A DNA stretch of 7,452 bases from an uncultured Phaeodactylibacter sp. (lineage in GTDB: Bacteria > Bacteroidota > Bacteroidia > Chitinophagales > Saprospiraceae): the NCBI GenBank assembly GCA_913062745.1, contig CAJXXJ010000172.1:1-7452 (forward strand), read 5' to 3'. Positions within the stretch are counted from its first letter, which is position 1; every line of letters begins with the position of its first letter. The position numbers were made by a program, and so were the translations under genes. The notes beneath the pieces are model-generated. The model was not told where the DNA came from. It saw only the letters and a list, made by a program, of their open reading frames with translations, and ran no database searches. Below, piece after piece: positions 1-6,946 of the stretch.

Positions 1-768
1 GGGATTTGCGATGTAGATACCCGCGCCATCGTCCGCCACATCCGCAGCAAGGGTGCTATGAACGCTATCGTTTCCTCCGAGACTACTGACGTGGAGGAGC
101 TGAAGCAGCGCCTGGCAACGGTGCCTTCCATGGATGGCCTGGAGCTGGCCTCGCAGGTGAGCACCAAGGAGACGTACACCTTCGGCGACCCGCACGCTAA
201 GTACAAGGTGGCAGTGTACGATTATGGCATCAAGCAGAATATCCTCAACAGCTTTGCGGAGCGCGGCTGTTTCCTCAAGGTTTTTCCGGCCAAGACGCCT
301 CTGGAAGAAGTCAAAGCCTGGGGCCCGGACGGCTACTTCCTGTCCAACGGCCCGGGCGACCCGGCTCCGATGGACTACGCGGTCAAAACAGCTAAGGCTA
401 TTCTGGAGGAAGACAAGCCGCTGTTCGGCATTTGCCTGGGGCATCAGCTGCTGGCACTGGCGCTGGACATCCCTACCTACAAAATGCACCACGGCCACCG
501 CGGCATCAACCACCCGGTGAAAAACCTGGTGACGGGCCATTGCGAGATCACCAGCCAAAACCACGGCTTTGGCGTACACCCGGATGCCATCCGCGATAAT
601 GCGAACAAAGTGGAAATCACCCACATCAACCTTAATGATGATACGATTGAAGGGATCAAGGTAAAGGGTAAGCGTGCCTTTTCGGTGCAGTACCACCCCG
701 AAGCCAACCCCGGGCCGCATGACGCCCGCTATCTCTTCGATCATTTTGTAAATTTAATGGAGAGTTAA
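1..768 (+). CDS. carA: Carbamoyl-phosphate synthase small (glutaminase) subunit, 5'-truncated by window edge
   Basis: CarA hydrolyses glutamine and channels ammonia to the large subunit CarB, which makes carbamoyl phosphate for arginine and pyrimidine synthesis in the cytoplasm. The reading frame is open from base 1; the first codons read GICDVDTRAIVRHIR, a conserved CarA N-domain segment, so the ATG at 58 is internal and not the start. About 255 residues are present; the family is usually about 360-380, so roughly the first 110 are outside the window. The class I glutamine amidotransferase domain is complete: the LSNGPGDP loop, nucleophile Cys in GICLGHQ (codon 433-435), TSQNHGF, and the His/Glu pair in QYHPE (codons 694-696 and 700-702). 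The gene ends TAA, 70 bp before eno on the same strand. carB is not in the window. The identification is secure. Confidence 0.96.
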   Translation, partial: GICDVDTRAIVRHIRSKGAMNAIVSSETTDVEELKQRLATVPSMDGLELASQVSTKETYTFGDPHAKYKVAVYDYGIKQNILNSFAERGCFLKVFPAKTPLEEVKAWGPDGYFLSNGPGDPAPMDYAVKTAKAILEEDKPLFGICLGHQLLALALDIPTYKMHHGHRGINHPVKNLVTGHCEITSQNHGFGVHPDAIRDNANKVEITHINLNDDTIEGIKVKGKRAFSVQYHPEANPGPHDARYLFDHFVNLMES

Positions 769-801
769 TCCTGCATGGTCCCTGTAATTGAGGGAGTAGC
801 C

Positions 802-809
802 TATCTTTC
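802..809 (+). promoter_or_regulatory. Possible -7 box upstream of eno (weak)
   Basis: TATCTTTC matches the Bacteroidota -7 consensus TAnnTTTG at all but the last base and sits 29 nt before the eno ATG. The nearest TTG upstream (788-790) is only 11 nt away, too close for the usual 17-23 nt spacing to the -33 element, so this half is missing. The same 11 bases CCTATCTTTCC occur on the minus strand ahead of the reductase gene (4154-4164). eno could equally be transcribed by read-through from carA. Confidence 0.3.
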
Positions 810-826
810 CAGCTTAAACCAGTTAA

Positions 827-2137
<1,311 letters not shown>

Positions 2138-2139
<2 letters not shown>

Positions 2140-2172
2140 GTATAAATACTAGCGGGGCCGCTGCTTAGTTTG
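2138..2172 (+). promoter_or_regulatory. Possible promoter for the ftsB-like gene
   Basis: TTG at 2138-2140 (end of a T-run) and TTAGTTTG at 2165-2172 resemble the Bacteroidota -33 and -7 elements (TTTG and TAnnTTTG). The -7 box has one mismatch (T for A at its second base), and the 24-nt spacing is slightly long. Transcription would begin near 2178-2180, giving a leader of about 25 nt before the ATG at 2205. This is a low-certainty reading, because the box also lies inside a hairpin loop. Confidence 0.3.
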
Positions 2173-2188
2173 TAAGTTGGCAGCCCCG
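2153..2188 (+). other. GC-rich hairpin in the eno-ftsB intergenic region
   Basis: CGGGGC (2153-2158) pairs with GCCCCG (2183-2188), and TGC (2162-2164) continues the stem with GCA (2180-2182) after a 3-nt bulge (2159-2161), giving nine base pairs around a 15-nt loop. No T-run follows (the next bases are TGCAAAACATAC), so it is not a classical terminator. It ends 16 nt before the ftsB-like ATG. It could protect the 3' end of the eno message or fold in the leader of the next gene. Confidence 0.5.
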
Positions 2189-2204
2189 TGCAAAACATAC
2201 GCCT

Positions 2205-2522
2205 ATGGCAAAGCGAAAGAATCCTCTGCAGCCTTTTCTGGATCAGGTGCCCAAGCCCCTGAAAAACCGCTATGTGCTGGTGCTGATCGCTTTCTTTGCC
2301 TGGATGGTCTTTATAGACAAGCACGATATCCTGACGCAAATCCGCCTGCAGCGCACGGTGAATAAGATGCATCAGGATAAAGAGCTTTACAAAGCTAAGA
2401 TCGAGGAGGCCAAGCAGGACCGCCTCGACCTGGAGGTGAATAAGGAAAAATTTGCCCGCGAGCAGTATTACATGAAGAAGCGCGGCGAAGACGTCTTTAT
2501 CATCGAGGAAACCGAAGAATAA
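2205..2522 (+). CDS. FtsB/DivIC-like septum formation initiator protein
   Basis: This is a small bitopic membrane protein of the FtsB/DivIC type. Members of the family join the divisome complex with FtsL and FtsQ/DivIB and help activate septal wall synthesis. The 105 residues show the family architecture: a short basic cytoplasmic tail (MAKRKN, then KPLKNR at 17-22), one hydrophobic segment at about 23-38 (YVLVLIAFFAWMVFID), a charged heptad-like coiled coil at about 44-80, and a C-terminal EKFAREQYYMKKRGEDVFII (81-100) that matches the conserved end of the family (ARE.Y.m...GE.vf). The start at 2205 gives the short basic tail before the membrane segment and is preceded by an A-rich leader. 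It sits 82 bp after eno and 30 bp before sucD. Whether it is the functional FtsB or a second paralog cannot be told from the window. Confidence 0.88.
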   Translation: MAKRKNPLQPFLDQVPKPLKNRYVLVLIAFFAWMVFIDKHDILTQIRLQRTVNKMHQDKELYKAKIEEAKQDRLDLEVNKEKFAREQYYMKKRGEDVFIIEETEE

Positions 2523-2552
2523 CATCATAACATAATCGATAAAACCATACCT

Positions 2553-3425
2553 ATGTCAGTTCTGGTCAATAAGAATTCAAAGGTCATCGTGCAGGGCTTT
2601 ACCGGAAAGGAAGGCTCCTTCCACGCTGAGCAAATGATCGAATACGGTACAAATGTAGTGGGTGGTGTTACCCCGGGCAAAGGTGGACAGGACCACCTGG
2701 GCAAGCCGGTCTTCAACACCGTAGCGGAAGCGGTGGAAAAAGCCGGCGCAGATACCTCCGTCATCTTCGTGCCGCCGGCCTTCGCAGCCGATGCGATCAT
2801 GGAAGCTGCCGATGCCGGTATCGCCGTCATCATCTGCATCACCGAAGGCATCCCTGTACAGGATATGGTTAAGGTGAAGTCTTACCTCGAGGACCGCGAC
2901 AGCCGCCTCATCGGCCCTAACTGCCCGGGCATCATCACACCGGGTGAGGCAAAGTGCGGCATCATGCCGGGCTTCATCCACAACCCGGGCCGCATCGGTA
3001 TCGTGTCCCGCTCTGGTACCCTGACTTACGAAGCAGTAGACCAGGTGACCAAAGCCGGCATGGGGCAGTCTACCTGTATCGGCATCGGCGGTGACCCTAT
3101 CGTAGGCACCACCACCAAAGAAGCGGTGGAACTGCTGATGAACGACCCGGATACCGACGGCATCATCATGATTGGTGAAATCGGCGGTAGCATGGAGGCC
3201 GACGCAGCGCACTACATCAAAGAGCACGGCACCAAGCCGGTAGTCGGCTTTATCGCCGGCCAGACCGCGCCGAAGGGTCGTACGATGGGCCATGCCGGCG
3301 CCATCATCGGCGGTGCAGAAGATACCGCTGAAGCGAAAATGAAAATTATGGAAGAGTGCGGCCTGCACGTGGTCAAGTCTCCGGCTACCATCGGAGAAAC
3401 CATGAAGAAAGCACTGCAAGGTTAA
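2553..3425 (+). CDS. sucD: Succinyl-CoA synthetase (succinate-CoA ligase), alpha subunit
   Basis: SucD is the phosphohistidine-carrying alpha subunit of succinyl-CoA synthetase, which with the beta subunit SucC interconverts succinyl-CoA and succinate with production of ATP or GTP in the TCA cycle. The 290 residues are full length. Visible are the CoA-binding fold with GFTGKEG (15-21), the ITEGIP loop (97-101), the signature [20 protein letters not shown] (120-139), [10 protein letters not shown] (151-160), IGIGGDP (176-182), GEIGG (208-212), and the phosphorylated His247 in [10 protein letters not shown], which matches His246 of the E. coli enzyme. The start is 30 bp after the ftsB-like stop in an AT-rich leader without a Shine-Dalgarno box, so the two are probably cotranscribed. 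sucC is not adjacent here; a hairpin and a convergent gene follow. Confidence 0.97.
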   Translation: MSVLVNKNSKVIVQGFTGKEGSFHAEQMIEYGTNVVGGVTPGKGGQDHLGKPVFNTVAEAVEKAGADTSVIFVPPAFAADAIMEAADAGIAVIICITEGIPVQDMVKVKSYLEDRDSRLIGPNCPGIITPGEAKCGIMPGFIHNPGRIGIVSRSGTLTYEAVDQVTKAGMGQSTCIGIGGDPIVGTTTKEAVELLMNDPDTDGIIMIGEIGGSMEADAAHYIKEHGTKPVVGFIAGQTAPKGRTMGHAGAIIGGAEDTAEAKMKIMEECGLHVVKSPATIGETMKKALQG

Positions 3426-3435
3426 TGACGAAGGT

Positions 3436-3471
3436 ACATCGGCTTCCGGCTTTTTGTCCGGAAGCCGATGT
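3436..3471. terminator. 14-bp perfect hairpin between convergent genes (likely bidirectional terminator)
   Basis: Bases 3436-3449 (ACATCGGCTTCCGG) are the exact reverse complement of 3458-3471, with an 8-nt loop rich in T (3450-3457). The hairpin starts 10 nt after the sucD stop and ends 2 nt before the stop codon of the convergent minus-strand gene, so it can serve both. There is no long T-run on either side, so termination may depend mostly on the stem, or the structure may protect both mRNA 3' ends. Confidence 0.75.
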
Positions 3472-3473
3472 CA

Positions 3474-4136
3474 TTATTCTTCTTCCACTTCCACCACTAC
3501 TTTCCCCATTGTTTTTCCGCTCTGGAACTCCAGGATAGCATCTTTCAGCGCTCCAAATGCATACCGGTGCCCCACATGGGGTTTTCCTAAATCCAGCTCT
3601 GACAACTCACCCAGCAACTGATGCATCAGCCCGGCGCGGTGGTAGAGCCAAATGAGGTTAAAGCCCATTACGCTCTTGTTTTGCTCCGGCATTTTTTGCG
3701 GGTCGATCTTTGGCCGCGTCAGGTAGTAGTACAATAATTTCAGCCCGTAGTAGGCGGTCAGCACCTGCACCAGGTAGGCGCTGCCTTCCGCAAAGCTCCA
3801 GCCGGCCGGCAGGGGAATGACGTAGCGCGCATCGATATTCAGGTGGGTGGCGTAGGCTCCAAAGCGGGTCACGCCCATGATGTGGTCGCCTTCCCGCAGC
3901 CCTTCCACGCCTTCGCCCACTGCGGCAATCGTCCCGCTGTACTCCAGCCCGGGCACAAAGTCGCCCTCCGGCGTAGCGCCGTACAGCCCCCAGATGGCGA
4001 AAATGTCGGCAAAATTGAGGCCAATAGCGCGCACTGCGACCGTTACCTCGCCCGGGTCAGGGGAGGGGAGGCGTTCCACAATGGCATTCATCTTGCTGAG
4101 GCTGCCGGCTTTGAGGTGGTAGGCTTTTCGTTGCAT
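3474..4136 (-). pseudogene. VAT-1-like medium-chain dehydrogenase/reductase with the nucleotide-binding domain deleted
   Basis: Relatives in the quinone-oxidoreductase/VAT-1 branch of the MDR superfamily are NAD(P)H-dependent oxidoreductases of about 330-340 residues; this product has 220. Residues 1-130 are a good GroES-like catalytic domain: PGEVTVAVRAIGLNFADI (28-45), FVPGLEYSGTIAAVGEGVEG (60-79), REGDHIMGVTRFGAYA (81-96) and AEGSAYLVQVLTAYYGL (116-132). The sequence then jumps at about residue 132/133 (around base 3741) to the C-terminal part: KLLYYYLTRPKIDP, MGFNLIWLYHR, GKPHVGHRYAF, and the ending FQSGKTMGKVVVEV. The roughly 110 residues normally in between, containing the Rossmann fold and its glycine-rich dinucleotide motif, are absent, yet the frame is kept. 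As read it should not bind coenzyme. It could be a decayed gene, a protein with another role, or an assembly collapse. The start at 4136 aligns with the family N-terminus. Confidence 0.75.
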
Positions 4137-4331
4137 GTCGGAAAGTTTTTAACGGAAAGATAGGGCAAATTCAGAGATGCGGCCCGTGCTCGCAAAAGGC
4201 CAGAAGTTATAAAGAATTTAAAGCCCACTCTTGTTCTCTGAAAAAGTGTTAAAAGTATGTAGTCCGTCCTGACCCTTTCAATGTCAATTACTACCTTAGT
4301 AGCTCAAACTCACTTTAAACCTTTATTATCT
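4137..4331. other. Non-coding divergent intergenic region
   Basis: This 195-bp AT-richer gap lies between the starts of two divergent genes and should hold both promoters. I see one candidate -7 box for the minus-strand gene (4155-4162). Toward the + strand gene the best candidate is TACCTTAG at 4292-4299, one mismatch from TAnnTTTG, but without a TTG at the right distance. I see no RNA gene, long inverted repeat or credible small reading frame. Confidence 0.6.
4155..4162 (-). promoter_or_regulatory. Possible -7 box for the minus-strand reductase gene (weak)
   Basis: On the minus strand this reads TATCTTTC, one base away from TAnnTTTG, 18 nt before the ATG at 4136. The flanking CCTATCTTTCC (4154-4164) is identical to the sequence ahead of eno at 800-810. 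No TTG lies at the normal -33 spacing, and the leader would be very short, so this is tentative. Confidence 0.3.
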
Positions 4332-4880
4332 ATGAAAAATTCATTGAAAACCCTGGCTTTTGTAGCACTCTTTCTGACGGGAGGCTTTGTATCCCAGGCA
4401 CAGGCACAGGTAGACGTTATGGTGAACCCGATTGGGTTGCTGTTCGGTAACCTCGGTGCAAGCGCCGACTTCATGCTGGCGGACAATCTCAGCGTGGAAG
4501 GACAGATCGGTATTGGCTTTGGTGACGATGGTGCTTTTGATTACTTCAACCTGCCGATTACTGCGTACGGCAAGTACTATTTCAACCCGGAAGACGGCGC
4601 GGATAAGTTCTACGCCAGCGCATGGCTGCGTTTTATCAACCGTAACTGGGAAGGTAATGATAATACCTTCGTATCAGAGTATACGCAGACGCGACTTGGC
4701 CTTGGCTTCGGTGCCGGCTACAAAGTGGTGGGCAACAGCGGCCTTGTCTTTGACATCGGGCTGGGCGTTGGCCGTGCTTTCCTGGATAACATTAGCATCG
4801 ACAACGAAGAGGACATCGTAGACTGGCCGGACATCATGTTCGCCGGTAAACTCGCGATCGGATACCGCTTCGGCCGCTAA
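4332..4880 (+). CDS. Small outer-membrane beta-barrel protein with signal peptide (DUF3575-like)
   Basis: This is a predicted secreted protein of 182 residues, probably an outer-membrane beta-barrel. The N-terminus is a clear Sec signal peptide: MKNSLKT, a hydrophobic core at about 8-20 (LAFVALFLTGGFV), then AQA followed by Gln26, giving a likely signal peptidase I cut after Ala25. The mature part begins VDVMVNPIGLLFGNLGASADF (27-47) and alternates polar and non-polar residues with glycine-aromatic strands (IGIGFGDD, AWLRFINRNW, RLGLGFGAGYKVV, LVFDIGLGVGRAF), ending AGKLAIGYRFGR. The opening and closing segments resemble DUF3575-type Bacteroidota barrels; this is recalled similarity, not a search. 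An in-frame ATG at 4281 would put 17 polar residues ahead of the signal peptide, so 4332 is preferred. It is a single gene facing a convergent gnd across a hairpin. The function is unknown. Confidence 0.82.
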   Translation: MKNSLKTLAFVALFLTGGFVSQAQAQVDVMVNPIGLLFGNLGASADFMLADNLSVEGQIGIGFGDDGAFDYFNLPITAYGKYYFNPEDGADKFYASAWLRFINRNWEGNDNTFVSEYTQTRLGLGFGAGYKVVGNSGLVFDIGLGVGRAFLDNISIDNEEDIVDWPDIMFAGKLAIGYRFGR

Positions 4881-4905
4881 CCAAGCTTGAAACCTGAAAG
4901 GTAAT

Positions 4906-4940
4906 CGAAAGCCTCTGCGCGAAAGCTGCAGGGGCTTTCG
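4906..4940. terminator. 13-bp hairpin with GAAA tetraloop between convergent genes (likely bidirectional terminator)
   Basis: Bases 4906-4918 (CGAAAGCCTCTGC) pair with 4928-4940 over 13 positions, with one G-U wobble on one strand. Two further G-C pairs inside (4919-4920 with 4925-4926) close a GAAA loop, leaving one bulged T at 4927. It lies 25 nt after the barrel-protein stop and 5 nt before the gnd stop on the opposite strand. Only short T-runs follow (TCATTTTACTT on the + strand). Confidence 0.75.
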
Positions 4941-4945
4941 TCATT

Positions 4946-6361
4946 TTACTTGCCCCACTCCGTGTGGAATACGCCCGCTTTGTCCAGCCGCTCGTAGGTG
5001 TGAGCGCCAAAGTAATCGCGCTGCGCCTGCACCAGGTTGAGCGGCAGCCGCTCCGCGCGGAACGCATCAAAGTAGTGGAGGGTAGTAGACAAAGCCAGAG
5101 CCGGTACTCCGTGCTCCATCGCGGTTTGTAAGACGGCCCGGGCTGCCCGCTGCCCGTAGAGTAAGGAGCTTTGGAAAACCGGCGACAGCAGCAAATTGCT
5201 CAACTCCGGCTGCTCCTGATAGGCCTGCCGCATATCCTCCAGTATTTCGGCCCGGATGATGCAGCCACCCCGCCAGATTTTAGCCACTGTCTCCAGATGC
5301 AGCCCGAAATCGTACTCGCGGGAAGCTTCCGACAGCAGGTGCATTCCCTGTGCATAGGTAATGAGGAAAGCGAAGTGCAGCGCTTCCCCTACCTGATTGA
5401 TCACTTGTTCCTTGTCTGCTTTTGGCAGCTGCTCGATAGAGCGGGTGTAGTGGGGCGAGACTTTTTCCCGTTCTGATTTCAGCGCCGAAATGCCCCGCAT
5501 CGTCACGGCGGCATCAATCGTGGGCACCGGTATGCCCAGGTCCATCGCATTCTGTGAGGTCCACTTGCCGGTCCCTTTTTGCTTGGCTTTGTCAAGGATT
5601 TGGTCGATGAGCTCCCCGCTGCCGGCCTCGGCATCCGCTTGCGCAAAAATGTGGCTGGTGATTTCCACCAGGAAGCTTTCCAGTGCCCCTTCGTTCCAGG
5701 ACTTAAAAGTCTCGTGCAGCTCGGCATTGCTCAGCCCGGCTACCCGTTTGAGGATATCATAGGCTTCCGCCAAAAGCTGCATCAGGCCGTACTCGATGCC
5801 GTTGTGCACCATTTTGACGTAGTGCCCGGCCGCCCCGCGGCCGAGGAAAGCCACACAGGGCTCACCGTTTACCTTGGCCGATACGGCTTCCAGGATAGGG
5901 CCAATCAGTTTGTAGGCGGCCTGCTGCCCGCCCGGCATGATGCTCGGGCCCCGGCGTGCGCCTTCCGCTCCGCCGGAGACGCCCATGCCCATAAATTTTA
6001 TATTCTTGCCCTTCAGGTACTCGAAGCGGCGGTCGGTATCCGTGTAGAAGGAGTTCCCTCCGTCAATGATCAGGTCGCCTTCCTGCAGGTGGGGGAGCAG
6101 GGATTCTATGACCTGATCCACCGGCTTGCCCGCCGGCACCAGCAGCATAATTTTACGCGGGCGGCTCAGCATGTTTACAAAGGCGGCTGTATCCGTAGTG
6201 GCCTCTACCGCTTTGCCGCTGCCCTCTGCTTTTAGCGCCTCTGCTTTTGCCTGGTCCAGGTCCAGCCCGGCAGCGGAGTAGCCGTTATCGGCTACGTTGA
6301 GGATAAAATTGCGGCCCATCACGCCCAGGCCAATCATTCCGAAATCGTAAGTAGTAGTCAT
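4946..6361 (-). CDS. gnd: 6-phosphogluconate dehydrogenase, decarboxylating (long form)
   Basis: Gnd oxidises and decarboxylates 6-phosphogluconate to ribulose-5-phosphate and CO2 in the oxidative pentose phosphate pathway. The 471 residues are full length for the long (about 470) family. Visible are the N-terminal Rossmann motif GLGVMGRN (11-18), IIDGGNSFYTDTDRR (98-112), MGMGVSGGAEGARRGPSIMP (124-143), the catalytic Lys183 and Glu190 in YVKMVHNGIEYGLM, GTGKWTSQNAMDLGIPVPTI in the all-helical domain, IWRGGCIIRAEIL, and the C-terminal substrate-binding QRDYFGAHTYERLD with FHTEWG. One oddity is Asp34-Leu35-Asp36 at the end of the second beta strand, where NADP enzymes such as that of E. coli have Asn-Arg-Ser/Thr; this suggests NAD preference. 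The gene follows rpiB by 23 bp on the same strand, so they are very likely one operon, and it ends at a shared hairpin. Confidence 0.97.
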   Translation of the reverse strand: MTTTYDFGMIGLGVMGRNFILNVADNGYSAAGLDLDQAKAEALKAEGSGKAVEATTDTAAFVNMLSRPRKIMLLVPAGKPVDQVIESLLPHLQEGDLIIDGGNSFYTDTDRRFEYLKGKNIKFMGMGVSGGAEGARRGPSIMPGGQQAAYKLIGPILEAVSAKVNGEPCVAFLGRGAAGHYVKMVHNGIEYGLMQLLAEAYDILKRVAGLSNAELHETFKSWNEGALESFLVEITSHIFAQADAEAGSGELIDQILDKAKQKGTGKWTSQNAMDLGIPVPTIDAAVTMRGISALKSEREKVSPHYTRSIEQLPKADKEQVINQVGEALHFAFLITYAQGMHLLSEASREYDFGLHLETVAKIWRGGCIIRAEILEDMRQAYQEQPELSNLLLSPVFQSSLLYGQRAARAVLQTAMEHGVPALALSTTLHYFDAFRAERLPLNLVQAQRDYFGAHTYERLDKAGVFHTEWGK

Positions 6362-6384
6362 GCTTTAGGGTTTGGATTTACGGG

Positions 6385-6828
6385 CTATCGCTCGATTTTT
6401 TTGAGTTTGTCCAGACGCCGCTCGTGCCGCTCTTCTCCGCTGTAGCGGGCGTGTACGAAGGCAAAGACCAATTCCCGGGCCAGCTCCGGGCCGATCACCC
6501 GGCCGCCCAGGCACATCAGGTTCATATCGTCATGTTCCACACCTTGCCGCGCCGAGTAGGTCTCGGTGATCAGAGCTGCCCGCACACCCTTGGTCTTATT
6601 GGCTACAATTGCTGCGCCGACCCCACTGCCACACACTGCGATCCCCCGGAATACTTCCCCCCGCGCCACTGCAGCAGCAAGCGGGTGTACTAAATCCGGG
6701 TAATCATCTTCGGCATCGTATTCGTGAGCTCCGAGGTCCACGGTTTCAAAGCCCGCTTCCTGCAGCCAGGAGCGCACTTTATTCTTGAGTTCGAAGCCAC
6801 CGTGGTCGGCAGCAAGGCCAATCTTCAT
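6385..6828 (-). CDS. rpiB: Ribose-5-phosphate isomerase B
   Basis: RpiB interconverts ribulose-5-phosphate and ribose-5-phosphate, acting directly after Gnd; it is a cytoplasmic RpiB/LacAB-family enzyme. The 147 residues are normal for the family. Visible are MKIGLAADHGG with Asp8 and His9, DDYPDLV (41-47), the catalytic Cys66 in VCGSGVGAAIVANK (the equivalent of Cys65 in E. coli RpiB), GVRAALITETYSAR, and His99 in EHDDMNLMCLGGR, which helps open the sugar ring. The Cys marks it as the ordinary RpiB type, not the Glu-based mycobacterial type. LacA/LacB or an allose-6-phosphate isomerase is a theoretical alternative, but the gnd and zwf neighbours favour a pentose-phosphate role. It is the first gene of the rpiB-gnd minus-strand pair and starts 118 bp from the divergent zwf. 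The C-terminus is strongly charged (GEERHERRLDKLKKIER). Confidence 0.95.
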   Translation of the reverse strand: MKIGLAADHGGFELKNKVRSWLQEAGFETVDLGAHEYDAEDDYPDLVHPLAAAVARGEVFRGIAVCGSGVGAAIVANKTKGVRAALITETYSARQGVEHDDMNLMCLGGRVIGPELARELVFAFVHARYSGEERHERRLDKLKKIER

Positions 6829-6869
6829 CTGGAATTAATGTTAACAGTAAAACTTTAAGCGGATTTCCA

Positions 6870-6886
6870 CCCTTAACTTAACAGGG
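6870..6886. repeat. Small imperfect palindrome in the rpiB-zwf divergent region
   Basis: CCCTTAACTTAACAGGG carries CCCT and AGGG arms around a tandem TTAAC TTAAC. It lies where the -33 region of the zwf promoter should be, so it could be an operator or simply part of the promoter. The arms are short and chance is a real alternative. Confidence 0.25.
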
Positions 6887-6905
6887 CGGACGAAGCGTAG
6901 TTTTG
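6873..6905 (+). promoter_or_regulatory. Bacteroidota-type promoter for zwf
   Basis: TAGTTTTG at 6898-6905 is a perfect match to the -7 consensus TAnnTTTG. About 22 nt upstream, TTA (6873-6875) is a degenerate -33 element (TTG expected). Transcription would start at about 6911-6914, leaving a leader of roughly 35 nt before the ATG at 6947. The location in the divergent region and the orientation fit zwf. I do not see an equally good box for rpiB on the other strand. Confidence 0.6.
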
Positions 6906-6946
6906 CGGCCGGCCCACATTCTGCCTTTTGAAAAATCAACTGTACT

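Noticed and set aside
58..768. ATG at 58 as the true start of the first gene
   Set aside because: The frame is open to base 1 and the codons before 58 encode conserved CarA sequence; the gene simply enters from the left edge.
2577..3419. 280-codon open frame on the minus strand opposite sucD
   Set aside because: It mirrors sucD almost end to end, is His- and Asp-rich without domain features, and has no start context or promoter of its own.
3721..3765. Repeated TACTAC around the reductase seam as the deletion repeat
   Set aside because: Deletion between direct repeats normally leaves a single copy, and both motifs lie in codons for conserved Tyr residues, so they do not show the mechanism.
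4292..4299. TACCTTAG as a -7 box for the barrel-protein gene
   Set aside because: It has one mismatch and no TTG 17-23 nt upstream; it is not strong enough to annotate as a promoter.
4281..4331. Upstream in-frame ATG for the barrel protein
   Set aside because: It would place 17 polar residues before a standard signal peptide; the ATG at 4332 starts exactly at the basic n-region.
5579..6235. 218-codon open frame on the + strand opposite gnd
   Set aside because: It is antisense to a certain, fully conserved gnd; the open frame follows from GC-rich codon bias, and the translation has no recognisable motif.
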